Source: Ligilactobacillus apodemi DSM 16634 = JCM 16172
GTDB lineage: Bacteria; Bacillota; Bacilli; Lactobacillales; Lactobacillaceae
Length of the DNA stretch: 64,000 nt
Direction of reading: 5' to 3'
Assembly: GCF_001434405.1 (NCBI RefSeq)
Contig: NZ_AZFT01000053.1
Span: 458,499 to 522,498, forward strand
A program made the position numbers and the translations under genes. This document shows, one piece after another, positions 44,878 to 55,468 of this stretch. Below the pieces are notes generated by a model that was given only the letters and a program-made list of their open reading frames with translations, was not told where the DNA came from and made no database searches. Numbering within the stretch: position 1 is the stretch's first letter; every line of letters starts with the position of its first letter.

Positions 44878-44913
44878 TTAGTGTGATCATATTGCTTTGA
44901 TCACTTCTTTTTG
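44878..44913 (+). terminator. Terminator before the ABC permease remnant
   Basis: GTGATCA and TGATCAC arms with a seven-base loop, followed by TTCTTTTT. Confidence 0.75.
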
Positions 44914-44929
44914 AATGGAGAGATGATAA

Positions 44930-46299
44930 ATGAAGCTTAAAAAGATAATCAGGTTGAGTTGGTATCAAGCAAGAATCAGTTTCGTAGTTTAGCTTTTACG
45001 AAAAAATTGCATTGATATTTGAATTCTTTGATATCTTCGTTCAGCCGTTCATCTTTTCCATTTTATTTTTTGTGGTTGCACCAAATAATTGGTTGCTCTA
45101 CACAGCCCTTATATTGATCGTGGTTTACAACCTATGTGCAAGCATCAATTTGGTGCAACAAGCTTTAAAAGACAAACACCGCGAAAATTCTTTTAAGATT
45201 TTTGGCTATACCCCAGCCGAATACCGTTTGGGAACTGATCTATTTATCACGTTTCCACGAATCTTATCAAATCTATTGTATAGTCTCATGCTAGTGGGAC
45301 TCACTTTTTTTCACTATCACCAAATATTTTTAGTAAGTTTAGGGCTCTTACTTTTGGTGATTTTATGTTTACCGATAAACTATTTAGCGCGGTCAAAGCT
45401 ATTTCAGTTATCTTTTATCTCTGATGGAATATTTGCCGTGATCAATTATCCAGTCTTTATGGTGGCAGTACTTTTAGCAAATCTCAAATATTTTTCATTT
45501 GAATTAATAATGCTGACAAGCATCTTTATTATTTTGTTATTACTAGTGTCCAACGGTGAAAGACTTTACAAACGTTATGCTTTTATTCGGCCAAGGCACA
45601 ATTTATTAAAAGAATTGTCCCTTGCCATCACTGAATCCAGTTATCCGTTAGTCAGCCAATTCTTTATGCTAGGACTCTTTTTAGCTATAGCAATATATCT
45701 ACTTTATTTTGTTATTGCTGGGCATTATCTTGAAACTAGTAATGATCCTGGAAAAATCAGGGAATTATTGTATGTTTTTTTGCCAACTTCTGTTTTGTAT
45801 AATGTCCAAACCAGTTTGAGTTATTACTATGCTTATGATTTTGAAGGTCAGCGAATGCATACTTTGAAAGTTTTAGGAAATTTTATCAGCTACAAGGTCA
45901 AAACCAAGCTTAAATTAGCCTACCTTTTAAGTATCTTGCCCGATAGCGTATTTTTAGTCGCTTTTTCACTTCTTTATCCCGATGATGATCTTATCCAGTA
46001 TTTGATTGCCTATATTCTTTGCTTTCTAGCCCACCCGCTGTTCTTTTATTTGGGTAGTATGTATTTTCCTAATTATCGCCGTTCAATGTTTGATATTAGC
46101 CAAAAATTATCTAATCAAGCTTTAGCCATGGGAGTAGTGTTGAGCACGTTAGTAAATTTAGCTAGTGCTTATTATGTTTGGTTTACCAAAACGCTACTAA
46201 GTGAGTGCCCAATTAGTGATAGCCGTGATATTTGACTTGCTTGTTATCGCCGTTAGTTTGCGACTTATTAAAAATAAGACCCGTGAATATGAATCTTAG
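44930..46299 (+). pseudogene. ABC-type membrane permease with several frameshifts
   Basis: From ATG 44930 (GGAG upstream): MKLKKIIRLSWYQAR, then the frame breaks near 44978; QFRSLAFTKK lies in the next frame; from 45012 a long open frame holds about ten hydrophobic helices to near 46200; the C-terminal helix (AQLVIAVIFDLLVIAVSLRLIKNKTREYES) is again in another frame, ending at 46299. Three indels restore a roughly 455-residue permease. It pairs with the ABC ATPase that follows. Substrate unknown. Confidence 0.75.
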
Positions 46300-46310
46300 G
46301 TGGGAAATTT

Positions 46311-47005
46311 ATGGAGCACTATGAAATTGTACAACTTTCAAAACATCTAACTGATTTTTATTTAGCAAATATCAGTTTTAGCGCAAATAAAGGTGATATT
46401 ATTGGCCTGATCGGTAAAAATGGTGTGGGAAAGACGACATTATTGAATGCGCTTGCTGGAATTGAACGAGCTGATTTTGGCCAAATTTTAGTAGATGGCA
46501 AAGTTGCTAAGCGCACATTTTTTACAACTGAAGTCGATTATTTGCCAGATAAATTGGATTTATACGATTATTTGACGCTCCAAGAAAATATTGATTTTGT
46601 TTTAAAAGTTAGAGAACTTGAAAATGATGAGACCAAACGTTACCTAGCAGAATTGTTAGTTGAGTTAGAATTAGCTGACCAGCTAAAAACAAGGTTAAAA
46701 GATCTTTCTAAGGGGATGCGTCAAAAATTCAACTTTATCGTTACGATTTTGCATCGGTCTAAATTACTTTTATTAGATGAGCCCTTTGACGGCTTAGACC
46801 TTAAGCAGATCATGGTATTAAAAAACTACTCAGGAAATTAGTTAAGCAAGGAACAGTGGTGATTTTTTCTTCACATATTTTGAGTTTTGTGACTGACTTA
46901 TGCAATAAGGTTATTTTTATTGCAGCTGGGCGCTTACAAAAACAACTTGAAGGTAAGGTAACGGAGAAAGATTTAATGGGTTTATTCAATGAAATCAAAG
47001 ATTAA
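46311..47005 (+). pseudogene. ABC transporter ATP-binding protein, frameshifted
   Basis: Encodes Walker A GLIGKNGVGKTT, signature LSKGMRQK and Walker B LLLLDEPFDGLD. After QIMVL an A-run near 46822-46827 shifts the frame, and the open frame ends at 46841. The missing end, KLLRKLVKQGTVVIFSSHILSFVTDLCNKVIFIAAGRL..., with the switch His, continues in the next frame to 47005. One indel therefore separates all the essential parts but the switch loop. ATG 46311 follows AGGTGGG. Confidence 0.8.
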
Positions 47006-47040
47006 GTTTATTAGCAATTATTAAAAACAGGGGGAGCAAG

Positions 47041-47538
47041 ATGAAAACAGGGACTAAAAAAGGTTGGATGTTCTTTTTGTTATGTGTTTCTTTACTTAGA
47101 ACAGTGATTGGATTTTATGCGACTTGTTTTGGAAAAAAGCAGTCATTAGATTTGTCCTCGACTGGCGATTCACAAGCAGACGTATTATTAAATGACCTAA
47201 AAGTGGTGCTTGACAAACAATATCTATTTTCCACGAATGCTTACAACAAGTTGCTGGTTGGACTTTTATTGATCATCTTGATCTTGGCACTAGCTTCTTG
47301 GTCAGTTAATTACCGCCAAAGTTTATTATTGTATTTGGCATATTTCGTACTTAGTTTGGTAAAAGTCATCTATGGTTATATTAATACGCTTCAAATTGCT
47401 AATTTCTATACGGCAGTGAGTCAGCGTACTGCAACTTTAACGACGGCAAAGATCTCATTGATCATTATGATCATGATATATGCAGCGATCAGTTGTTTTA
47501 TTTTATATAATCTACGTTCCGTAACTAAAGGTAAATAG
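47041..47538 (+). CDS. Hypothetical four-helix membrane protein of the ABC locus
   Basis: A 165-residue protein with hydrophobic segments at about 8-26, 68-86, 92-112 and 136-156. No family recognised. GGGGGAG site upstream. It is the third gene of the damaged ABC operon and is itself open. It could be an accessory membrane subunit. Confidence 0.7.
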   Translation: MKTGTKKGWMFFLLCVSLLRTVIGFYATCFGKKQSLDLSSTGDSQADVLLNDLKVVLDKQYLFSTNAYNKLLVGLLLIILILALASWSVNYRQSLLLYLAYFVLSLVKVIYGYINTLQIANFYTAVSQRTATLTTAKISLIIMIMIYAAISCFILYNLRSVTKGK

Positions 47539-47653
47539 AACTAGATAAATTTCATTTTCTTAGCGTGTGTTATAGCTACATATTTACTAAGAGCATATGT
47601 TAAAATGTAGGGAAATACACAGCACATGCAAAAACCAATAAGTAGGTGAGAAA

Positions 47654-48229
47654 ATGAAAGCATGGAAAGCAGGGATGATTAGTTTTGGGACAACCATTAT
47701 AATTGGTGGAGTTGCCGGGATCATCTATTGGCTCAATTCTGGCGATAAAATCTCCCAGAGTCAACAAGAATTAAAGCAAGCACAAATCGAAAAAGCTAAA
47801 TCAGAACAAAAAAATAAGCAAAAAAGTTCCAGTAAAACTTCATCTTCAGAAGAAGAAACAACTTCGGAAAGCCAAACCGAAGAAAGTGAAGCCGAAGAAA
47901 CAACGGCTGAAGCTAGTAGTGAATCTTCCCAAGTAACAGAAAGTGAATCTACTAGTGAGGCGCAGAGTACTTCTGAAGCAGAACAAGAAACGGATTTACT
48001 TGATGATCCAAATGTAGATAGTCAAAATGGTCATGTAAGGGTTACTGGGCGCCAAAGTGGAACTACTTACGATATCATCGGAAGTGAAGATGGTACCATC
48101 TATGCTGTAGATTTAGGTGGAGCTGATGTTGATCAAGTAGAGGACGATTCATTGGCGCAAGCCGCAGCCGAGCAAGAACATCGTTTTAAGTCAGTAGAAG
48201 AAGCGATCAATTGGGCCTTAGCTAATTAA
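47654..48229 (+). CDS. Exported or membrane-anchored Ser/Glu-rich protein
   Basis: A 191-residue protein: N-terminal signal-anchor helix (about 6-27), basic segment (38-58), Ser/Thr/Glu-rich low-complexity linker (about 58-115), and a small C-terminal domain (GHVRVTGRQSGTTYDIIGSEDGTIYAVDLGGADVDQVEDD...HRFKSVEEAINWALAN). Not recognised beyond being a surface protein. Overall strongly acidic. It shares a terminator with the convergent Ser/Ala/Lys-rich gene, a similar architecture. Confidence 0.75.
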   Translation: MKAWKAGMISFGTTIIIGGVAGIIYWLNSGDKISQSQQELKQAQIEKAKSEQKNKQKSSSKTSSSEEETTSESQTEESEAEETTAEASSESSQVTESESTSEAQSTSEAEQETDLLDDPNVDSQNGHVRVTGRQSGTTYDIIGSEDGTIYAVDLGGADVDQVEDDSLAQAAAEQEHRFKSVEEAINWALAN

Positions 48230-48275
48230 AAAAGTCTCCTAAGTTTTCAACTAGTGAACTTAGGAGACTTTTTTA
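48228..48275. terminator. Bidirectional terminator between two surface-protein genes
   Basis: AAAAAAGTCTCCTAAGTT and AACTTAGGAGACTTTTTT form a perfect 18-bp stem. Confidence 0.95.
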
Positions 48276-49019
48276 TTAGCGTAATGATTTACGGTAACCA
48301 GCTGCTTGAGCTTCTGCTTCGGAATTGAAATAGACCGCATTTTCAGAATTCATCCGATAGCCACGTTGGCCTGGAACATGATAGATCATACTTCTAGAAT
48401 TACCAACGATCACACCTTGTGCGTTGGCATCAGCGGTATTTAGGTCACCGTTATTGGTAGGTGGTGTGTTATTTCCACCACCACTATTAGAGTTATCAGT
48501 ATTTTGTTGTGCTTGTGCCTGACTTTGAGCTTGTTCAGCGGCTTGTCTGGAAGCTTGTTCGGCTGCAGCAATACTTTGGCTTTCAGCTTGTCTTGCTTCT
48601 TCTTGGGCGATACTTTCACTTTGAGCACGAGCTAAACTTTCGCTTGCAGCACTTTCACTGGCTGCTTTTTTTGATTCTGATTGAGCAATTGATTCAGCTT
48701 TTGAAGCAGATTCAGCCTTGGCTTTTGATTCTTCTTTAGCTTTTGCAAGTGAGGCGGCTTTTGCCTTAGACTCACTTTGGGCTTTTGCTTCAGATTCTTT
48801 TTTGGACTTAGCTTTACTTTCCTTTTTGGCAATACTTGAATCTTGTGACTTTTTAGCGTTGACGTCATTAGTAGAACCGCTAAAAGCTCCAAATAATAAA
48901 AGTGAAATGATTGCAGTGGTGATCGTTGTGATCAACAGCCGTTTATTAGGATTACGGCGCCAATAGTGCCAGATTCCAAATAAACTAGCTAAAAATATAA
49001 CTAGAAAGAACTTATCCAT
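48276..49019 (-). CDS. Membrane-anchored Ser/Ala/Lys repeat protein with C-terminal YHVPGQ domain
   Basis: A 247-residue protein: a membrane helix pair (about 3-18 and 28-48), a low-complexity Ser/Ala/Lys/Glu/Gln helix-forming region (about 55-175), an Asn/Gly spacer, and a C-terminal domain NADAQGVIVGNSRSMIYHVPGQRGYRMNSENAVYFNSEAEAQAAGYRKS (about 198-247). That domain is the small module often found at the end of secreted nucleases and surface proteins of lactobacilli, thought to bind a ligand through its His and Cys/Asn residues. Repeats are imperfect. Confidence 0.75.
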   Translation of the reverse strand: MDKFFLVIFLASLFGIWHYWRRNPNKRLLITTITTAIISLLLFGAFSGSTNDVNAKKSQDSSIAKKESKAKSKKESEAKAQSESKAKAASLAKAKEESKAKAESASKAESIAQSESKKAASESAASESLARAQSESIAQEEARQAESQSIAAAEQASRQAAEQAQSQAQAQQNTDNSNSGGGNNTPPTNNGDLNTADANAQGVIVGNSRSMIYHVPGQRGYRMNSENAVYFNSEAEAQAAGYRKSLR

Positions 49020-49177
49020 AAAACTACCCCTTTTTATTTGAAAATTATTTATATATTAATTTTACCTTAAGAAGTATAAGATTCTCAAATTATTTTTAAG
49101 GAATAAAAACGTTAAATTAGGATAATTATAGTTAGATAAGTTTATCATCAATTTTTTTGTAAAAGCAAAGTGTAGTT

Positions 49178-49317
49178 TTATAATAAATCTTCCAACAGGG
49201 GATAGACACATAAGACGACATAAAAAGTGATATGGATAGCATTGAATAGATCAAAGCCCTTTAATGCTTTACGAAAAATCAGATACGATACTGGTATTGA
49301 TAAAATAGCAAAAGCAT
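49178..49317 (-). pseudogene. Remnant of a small membrane protein gene
   Basis: On the minus strand, GGAGGGG and an ATG at 49317 look like a translation start, but that frame stops after 12 codons. In the neighbouring frame YAFAILSIPVSYLIFRKALKGFDLFNAIHITFYVVLCVYPLLEDLL reads as two membrane helices. One indel separates them. The rest of the gap 49020-49440 shows nothing recognisable. Confidence 0.4.
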
Positions 49318-49440
49318 ACCTAGCTCCCCTCCTTTAGCTAAGCATATCATGATTAAGTTCTTTATAGCAAACGGTTACATATAATTTCAAATTTAAGTAT
49401 TTCCCTAAAAGCAAATACTCAATGAAAAGAAATGTGGTAG

Positions 49441-50018
49441 CTATTCACTTTCAGTTACTAGATTTTCGAAAATATTACCAAAATATGTGTTGATATTTTG
49501 TGCGATTTCCTTTGGTGTGCGCGGTTCATCTTCGCTTAGCCAGTGAGAAATAACGTTGGAATAACCACCAATGATGAAATAAAGACTATCACCAATGTTA
49601 GGTGACAGTGCTTCTTCTTTTATATGCCAAGGAGCGTTGATCGAGCGATAAATTGAAAAAGCTACCTGATTGAATTTTCAAGCAATAAATGAAATTTTTG
49701 ATTTTTAATGAGCAATGCAAGCTCTGGTTGATTTTGATAAAAATAATTAAGTGTAACTAATATCACTCCACTAAGTGAGCGTTGCTTTAAAATCGTCTTT
49801 TCTAATAAACGATACTTTGCAATAAAGTCGTTGTAGTAGTAATTGAGAATGTCTTGTTTATTTGTAAAGTAACGATAAAAAGTTCGGCGTGATACCGTGG
49901 CCTCATCCAAAATCTCGTTTAGGGTCAGTTCATCAAATGTATTTGTCTTTAGTAATTCAAACATAGCATTAATGATTTTTGTTTTTGATCTAAGGATCTG
50001 TTCCTCTTTACCATTCAT
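49441..50018 (-). pseudogene. TetR-family regulator, frameshifted
   Basis: ATG 50018 (GGAGG upstream) starts MNGKEEQILRSKTKIINAMFELLKTNTFDELTLNEILDEATVSRRTFYRYFTNKQDIL, a typical TetR HTH. The frame ends at 49662, but FNQVAFSIYRSINAPWHIKEE...GGYSNVISHWLSEDEPRTPKEIAQNI, a TetR C-terminal domain, continues in another frame to 49441. The slip is near 49670-49685. Divergent from the damaged hydrolase gene that it may have controlled. Confidence 0.8.
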
Positions 50019-50156
50019 GTAAAATTCCTCCAATAAATGCCACTTTATAGCTAATTTATAGCACTTCTGAGCTTAAACTTGTTTTCACTAGTAGGCTTAG
50101 TTATCCTGAAGATGTGCTCTTATTGTAGCACATTTCGATTAGCTAGGAGGGATACT

Positions 50157-51281
50157 ATGAATCAAGCTTATACAAGGATCCAACAGTTCGATTTTCAGAT
50201 TTTACGTTTTACGGGGCAACTAAGTTAAAAGTATTTAGAAGTACGCCAAGATTTGCTTGAAATCGGGGAGAAGGTCAAAGATTTTGAAACTTGGTATCAG
50301 TGGTGGCATACTAAAGCTAATTTTTATGAGCATAAAAAACTATTTGAAATAGCCATGGCTTATCATCGTGCATCTTTGTTTTATCTGAGTTTTACAGATG
50401 AGCGGAAATTAGTTGCTTATCAAGCATTTAGAAGGTGTTTTGAGAGACACTACCAAAATGATGGCTTTGAATACTTTAATGTTCCATATGAGTATGGTAA
50501 ATTACCAGCAATTTATATTCCTAAAAAAGAATCTAAAAAGACTTTGCTCATAATGTCTGGTTTTGATTCTTTTGCTGAAGAGTTAGTCAGTTGGTTTTAT
50601 CCAATAAAAGATCAGTTAGACGCTAATATCATTTTGTTTGATGGTCCTGGCCAAGGCTCTACACCATTTCAAAAGTTATATTTTACATCAGATTACGAAA
50701 AAGTGGTTTCGACAGTATTAGATTATTTTGAAGTTGATGAAGCCGATGGGATCGGCGTTTCATGGGGTGGTTATTTTATTCTTAGAGCAGCAGCCTTTGA
50801 AAAACGATTAAAGCGTTGCATCTGTTTTGATATTTTCTATTCAGGATTAGATGCTTTAAAATTGCAAATTACCCCCTCAGAATATGATTTTTTGAAACAA
50901 TCTTTGCAGTTGGAACAAAAAGAGCTCATTGATAAAATTATAACCACTCGGGCAAAACAAGATTTGAGTTTAAAATGGATACTTCAGCACGGGACAGATA
51001 TTACCGGAGAAAATAGCCCCTATGATCTCATCAAAAATATTTCAAAACATTCTATAGCTCCGTATTTGCAAGATGTAAACCAAGATTGTCTTTTGCTGGC
51101 AGGGAGTAAAGACATGTTCGTCCCCAAAGAACGCTTATTAGACATCGAAAATGAGTTGGTAAATGCGCGAAGCGTCACTAGTAGTTTGTTCGACGAAAAA
51201 ACAGGTGGTTCGCTTCATTGTCAAGTAGATGATCCATCTGTCGCTTTAAAAGAAAACGTTTCTTTTTTACAAAATGAGTAA
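50157..51281 (+). pseudogene. Alpha/beta hydrolase with an in-frame stop
   Basis: From ATG 50157 (AGGAGG upstream) the frame reads MNQAYTRIQQFDFQILRFTGQLS, meets TAA at 50226-50228, and continues in the same frame KYLEVRQDLLEIGEKVKDFETWYQ... to 51281. The body is a FrsA-like alpha/beta hydrolase: GFDSFAEELVSWF, DGPGQG, and nucleophile elbow GVSWGG. A shorter protein from TTG 50253 (342 residues) keeps the whole catalytic domain. One nonsense change is the only lesion seen. Confidence 0.75.
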
Positions 51282-51293
51282 GTGATAGTTAAT

Positions 51294-51336
51294 AAAAAAC
51301 TAGTTCGTTAATAAATTTAGCGGACTAGTTTTTTTA
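51294..51336. terminator. Bidirectional terminator between hydrolase and dapF
   Basis: AAAAACTAGT..CG and CG..ACTAGTTTTTTT arms. Confidence 0.88.
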
Positions 51337-51337
51337 G

Positions 51338-52327
51338 TTAATTAAGTTGTTCAATAAATTTCAGATAGGCATCTTGTTCACCAGTCTCTGTAATTTGGCA
51401 GTTATTTTCATCAACGTTATTAGCATGTAGATCATCTTCTGTTACCTTGATTTCATGGGTAAAGGTAGCATTTCCGATCAATTCGATCGAAAATTGCTCG
51501 GCTTGGCGCTTGAGATGGGTTTTGACCATCCCACCAGGATTATAGACCGTAATGTCTTGTTCAAAATCACAGTTTTCAGGTTGGGTCAAATAAAAAGCTA
51601 AACTAGTAGCTGACATTCCTGTCCCACAAGCATTAGTAAAGCCAACGCCGCGTTCGTAAGTTTGCACAAAAAGCTTGTTTTTACCTAAAACTTGAGCAAA
51701 GTTGATGTTGACCCCATCGGAGAAATAAGGGTTAGGGCTATTTAGCTGTTGTCCCAACGTAGCCAGTTGGCTTTTGGCTCGTTTGATATCAGGTACAAAA
51801 CCGATCAGATGCGGGTTAGGAACAGCTAAAATTGAAAAATTGATTTTTTCATCTGGATCAAAGACAGCTAGCGTTTTTCCGACGATCTTATCTGCACCAA
51901 GATTATCAAACGGTAAATACTTTTTATCAAAATGGACGGGTGAGATCTCAACACCAAAGGTCGGTACGCCTGAAGCAAAATCAGCTTTTTTAGCAACTAA
52001 AAGGTCTGCTTGGAGCGTTTCAACTTTGAATTGATCTTGGCCATGTTTTTGTGCTAAATAACGTGCTACGGTTCTAAGCCCATTACCGCACATTGAAGCT
52101 TCACTACCATCCGCATTGATGACACGCATTTTACCTAATGTGTCTGGCTTAGCGCTGTGATTGACCACCAAAATTCCATCGGCACCACCTAAGATCCCGG
52201 TTTTTGGGGAAGTCAAAGTGGTCGTTAATTTTACTAGCTCAGCGTCAGTTAGGGGCTGCTCAAGTAGCGTTTGGTCTAAGATAAAAAAGCTGTTTTGTGA
52301 ACCGTGGACTTTAAGTAGGGTGCTCAT
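51338..52327 (-). CDS. dapF: Diaminopimelate epimerase
   Basis: Converts LL- to meso-diaminopimelate using two cysteines: Cys80 (MCGNGLRT) and Cys234 (ACGTGMSA). The 329-residue length is somewhat above the usual 275-290 owing to a C-terminal extension (about 285-329). Its ATG overlaps the lysC stop by four bases, so lysC-dapF form one transcript. Supplies meso-DAP for peptidoglycan and for LysA. Confidence 0.95.
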   Translation of the reverse strand: MSTLLKVHGSQNSFFILDQTLLEQPLTDAELVKLTTTLTSPKTGILGGADGILVVNHSAKPDTLGKMRVINADGSEASMCGNGLRTVARYLAQKHGQDQFKVETLQADLLVAKKADFASGVPTFGVEISPVHFDKKYLPFDNLGADKIVGKTLAVFDPDEKINFSILAVPNPHLIGFVPDIKRAKSQLATLGQQLNSPNPYFSDGVNINFAQVLGKNKLFVQTYERGVGFTNACGTGMSATSLAFYLTQPENCDFEQDITVYNPGGMVKTHLKRQAEQFSIELIGNATFTHEIKVTEDDLHANNVDENNCQITETGEQDAYLKFIEQLN

Positions 52328-53688
52328 TTGTTTTCCTCCTCAAAAAAAGTTTGGTAAATGTATTTGACTGCATTGGCTGCATCGGCGCGCTTTGTTCCTA
52401 GCATCAGCGAGATCCGCGAAGCACCTTGATTGATCATATGGATCCCAATGTCATGTTCGGAAACACTATCGATGATTTTTTGTGTTACTCCTTTGTGATC
52501 ACGCATACCTTCACCCACGACCATGATGATCGCATAATCGTCGATCCATTCGAGTTGATCGGGCTGGAGAGCAGCTTGAATATCTTCACACATCAGCTGT
52601 TTTGTTTCTGGAGTCAAAAGGTCGCTATCAAAGATGATCGTTAAGTCATCGATCCCAGATGGCATGTGTTCGTATGAGATCTGATATTTATACATGATCT
52701 CAAGTAATTTTAACGTAGCACCGACTTCTTTATTTAACAAATATTTGTGCAAGTATAGTGCCGAAAAATGGTTAGAATTAACGACACCAGTAATTGTTTG
52801 CGTCGGCATAAAATCAGTTTCTGGTACGATCCAAGTACCGGGGAGTTCTGGATGATTAGTGTTTTTAACGTTAATCGGGACCTGACCTTGGATCGCAGGG
52901 ATGATCGCTTCGTCGTGAAAGACCGAAAAGCCAGCGTAGGCTAATTCACGCATCTCGCGGTAAGTCATTGTAGTGATCGCAGCTGGATCAGTGACGATCT
53001 TAGGATTAGCCACATAGATCGCATCAACGTCAGTGAAGTTTTCATAACATTCAGCTTTTAAAGCACAAGCTAAGATTGCTCCGGTAATATCTGAGCCACC
53101 ACGCGAAAAAGTAGCAATTTGACCTTCCTTAGTCAATCCAAAAAAGCCGGGGACGATCAAGCGTTCTTCGCCTACTGGTAGCTGTGCTAGTGCTTGATAT
53201 GTTTGTGGTAAAACGGTGGCATTGTTAGGTTCACTGGTCACTAGAAAACCAACTTCTTTGGGATTGATAAAGCGGGCTTTGATCCCTAAATGGTTTAAGA
53301 TCTTTGCGATCAAATATGCATTTAAACGTTCCCCATGTGCTTTAAAAGCCGCCATTAAATATTTTGCGTCTGGATATACATGATCTTTTAATTCAAAGAG
53401 TATTTTATGTAATTCAGTTAAGTTCTCTTCAGGTAAAGCAAAATATTGTGCAATCGCTAGATAACGGTCAAAGATTGCTTGGCAGATCGCAGATGTATCT
53501 TGGCGTTGCAAGGTCTGTTTAGCATAGGTGATCAAAAGGTCTGTCACCTTCGTATCGTTTTTATCTCTTTTTCCAGGGGCAGATGTTACGATCACCTGGC
53601 GTTTATCATCAGCCACGATAATCTTGATCACTTTTTTTAATTGAGCTCCATCTGCTAGCGAGCTCCCACCAAATTTTGCAACTTTCAT
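52324..53688 (-). CDS. lysC: Aspartate kinase
   Basis: Phosphorylates aspartate, the first step toward lysine, threonine and methionine. The 454-residue protein has the N-terminal kinase domain (MKVAKFGGSSLADG; VVTSAPGKR; GRGGSDITG-type FSRGGSDITGA) and C-terminal ACT domains (about 310-450), where lysine or another end product would bind. ATG 53688 gives the family start with AAGGA upstream; ATG 53697 is too close to it. Own promoter upstream; no riboswitch on this side. Confidence 0.95.
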   Translation of the reverse strand: MKVAKFGGSSLADGAQLKKVIKIIVADDKRQVIVTSAPGKRDKNDTKVTDLLITYAKQTLQRQDTSAICQAIFDRYLAIAQYFALPEENLTELHKILFELKDHVYPDAKYLMAAFKAHGERLNAYLIAKILNHLGIKARFINPKEVGFLVTSEPNNATVLPQTYQALAQLPVGEERLIVPGFFGLTKEGQIATFSRGGSDITGAILACALKAECYENFTDVDAIYVANPKIVTDPAAITTMTYREMRELAYAGFSVFHDEAIIPAIQGQVPINVKNTNHPELPGTWIVPETDFMPTQTITGVVNSNHFSALYLHKYLLNKEVGATLKLLEIMYKYQISYEHMPSGIDDLTIIFDSDLLTPETKQLMCEDIQAALQPDQLEWIDDYAIIMVVGEGMRDHKGVTQKIIDSVSEHDIGIHMINQGASRISLMLGTKRADAANAVKYIYQTFFEEENK

Positions 53689-53738
53689 CACGATCATTCC
53701 TTCGCAAGTAATTTTACTTTAATAAATTTAATAACTGC

Positions 53739-53766
53739 ATTGTATCATTTTTAATTTGATTATCAA
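53739..53766 (-). promoter_or_regulatory. lysC-dapF promoter
   Basis: On the minus strand TTGATA (53766-53761), 16-bp spacer, TACAAT (53744-53739). Well placed, about 50 bases upstream of the lysC start. Confidence 0.65.
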
Positions 53767-53838
53767 CTAAAAAATCAGTGGTAATGAGGGATTTAGCGAG
53801 GGCATATATAGTAATAAAAAAAATAAAATTAAAAAGCC

Positions 53839-54122
53839 TTGACGAATGCGAAGAAAAATTATAGTATGGTGTTAAATCGAAGAGGCGCAACCGACATGAG
53901 TAAGAGGCTCAAGCTACTATAAGAGCGTTTGAGAGTCTTGTGAAAGGGGAAGTTGCCGAAGTGAGTGATAGGTATAGCTATTACTTGGCTGGGTTGTAGT
54001 TTAAGAGACTGCAGACTGTCGCAAATAAAGTGATTTGCGGAGTGCTATCGATCTAATAGAGTTTTTGCAATTATTTTAGCAGGATCTTTTTAGGCGAACG
54101 CACTAAAAAGATCCTTTTTTTG
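53839..54122 (+). promoter_or_regulatory. Lysine riboswitch (L box) with promoter and terminator
   Basis: TTGACG (53839) and TATAGT (53860) lie upstream with a rather short spacer. The aptamer (about 53878-54062) has the L-box blocks AGAGGCGCAACCGACATGAGTA and GGGGAAGTTGCCGAAG. A terminator with arms AGGATCTTTTTAG (54081-54093) and CTAAAAAGATCCT (54102-54114) and a T run follows. Lysine should turn off lysA-dapH-...-asd transcription. Confidence 0.95.
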
Positions 54123-54147
54123 TGGCCAAAAACTGGAGGGTTGGAAA

Positions 54148-55440
54148 ATGGAAGTAACAACAAATGATAACAGACATTTAACGATCGGCGGGATCGATGC
54201 CGTTAATTTGGCACATAAGTATCAAACGCCGTTAGTAGTCTATGACGTAGCGCAGATCAAAGCACAGATCAATGCTTTTAAACGAGTATTTGAGGAACAA
54301 CAAGTTGCGTATGAAGTGAGCTATGCTAGTAAAGCTTTTTGTGCCACAGCAATCTACCAAGTGATCAATACTTTAGGCTGTCATACCGATGTTGTTTCTG
54401 GTGGAGAATTAGCCACAGCATTAAAAGCAGGTTTTCCAGCCGAAAAAATCAGTTTCCATGGTAATAACAAGTCGATCGCCGAATTAGAATATGCAGTTAA
54501 GTCGGATGTAGGAGTGATCATTGTTGATAATTTCTATGAGATCGAGTTATTGATTAAAGTCTTACGCGAACAAAATAAAAATACACGTGTGATCTTGCGT
54601 GTGACTCCAGGAATTTCGGCGCATACGCATGAATATGATCAGACCGGTCAAGTTGATAGTAAATTTGGCTTTGACATTGATTCAGGTCAAGCTGACAAAG
54701 CACTTGAACAGTTATTAAACGAACCAAACATTGAAGTTTTAGGACTACATGCTCATATTGGGTCACAGATCTTTGAATTAGGCGGTTTTGAACTAGTAGG
54801 ACAAAAATTGATGCAGATCGCTAAACATTGGCAAGATAAATTCGGTTACGAAACAAAAGTTTTAAATGTCGGCGGTGGCTTTGGCATCAAATATACTGCC
54901 GAAGATACACCACTTGCCCCAGAAAAATTTGTTGAAAAGATCATTCAAGTCGTTAAAAAGCAAGCTAAAGAACTTGAGATTAGCTTACCGGCGATCTGGA
55001 TCGAACCGGGACGTTCAATTGTTGGTCCGGCAGGCTATAACTTATATACCGTTGGGGCAAGAAAAGATATTCCAGGTCATTTACCATATTTAGCAGTTGA
55101 TGGTGGGATGGGTGATAATATCCGCCCAGCGCTTTATCAAGCTAAATATGCCGCTGTTTTGGCTAATGACCCTAAGGCAAAAATACAAGAAACAGTCCAT
55201 TTAGCCGGTAAGTATTGTGAATCAGGGGATATCTTGATCGATGAATTAGCTTTACCAAAAACAAAGCCAGGAGATATCATTGCGATGCTTGCTACTGGGG
55301 CATATGGTTATTCGATGGCTTCAAATTATAATCGCAATCCCCGGCCCGCTGTTGTTTTTGTTGAAAATGGTCAAGCCAAATTAGTCGTTAAGCGTGAAAC
55401 TTATGCTGATCTAACTCATTTAGATCAACCATACCTATAA
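54148..55440 (+). CDS. lysA: Diaminopimelate decarboxylase
   Basis: PLP enzyme that makes L-lysine from meso-DAP. The 430-residue protein has the PLP lysine Lys62 (SYASKAF), the glycine-rich phosphate loop [10 protein letters not shown], the EPGRSIVG segment, and CESGD (GKYCESGDI) with the active-site Cys. First gene after the lysine riboswitch; GGAGGG site. Its presence means the cell can make lysine as well as DAP. Confidence 0.97.
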   Translation: MEVTTNDNRHLTIGGIDAVNLAHKYQTPLVVYDVAQIKAQINAFKRVFEEQQVAYEVSYASKAFCATAIYQVINTLGCHTDVVSGGELATALKAGFPAEKISFHGNNKSIAELEYAVKSDVGVIIVDNFYEIELLIKVLREQNKNTRVILRVTPGISAHTHEYDQTGQVDSKFGFDIDSGQADKALEQLLNEPNIEVLGLHAHIGSQIFELGGFELVGQKLMQIAKHWQDKFGYETKVLNVGGGFGIKYTAEDTPLAPEKFVEKIIQVVKKQAKELEISLPAIWIEPGRSIVGPAGYNLYTVGARKDIPGHLPYLAVDGGMGDNIRPALYQAKYAAVLANDPKAKIQETVHLAGKYCESGDILIDELALPKTKPGDIIAMLATGAYGYSMASNYNRNPRPAVVFVENGQAKLVVKRETYADLTHLDQPYL

Positions 55441-55468
55441 TATAGAAAGAAAAAGTGAGGAATTAACA

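Noticed and set aside
48440-48966. Several overlapping open frames on both strands within the Ser/Ala/Lys-rich gene
   Set aside because: They follow from the low-complexity codon pattern of the real minus-strand gene, lack ribosome sites and show no domain.
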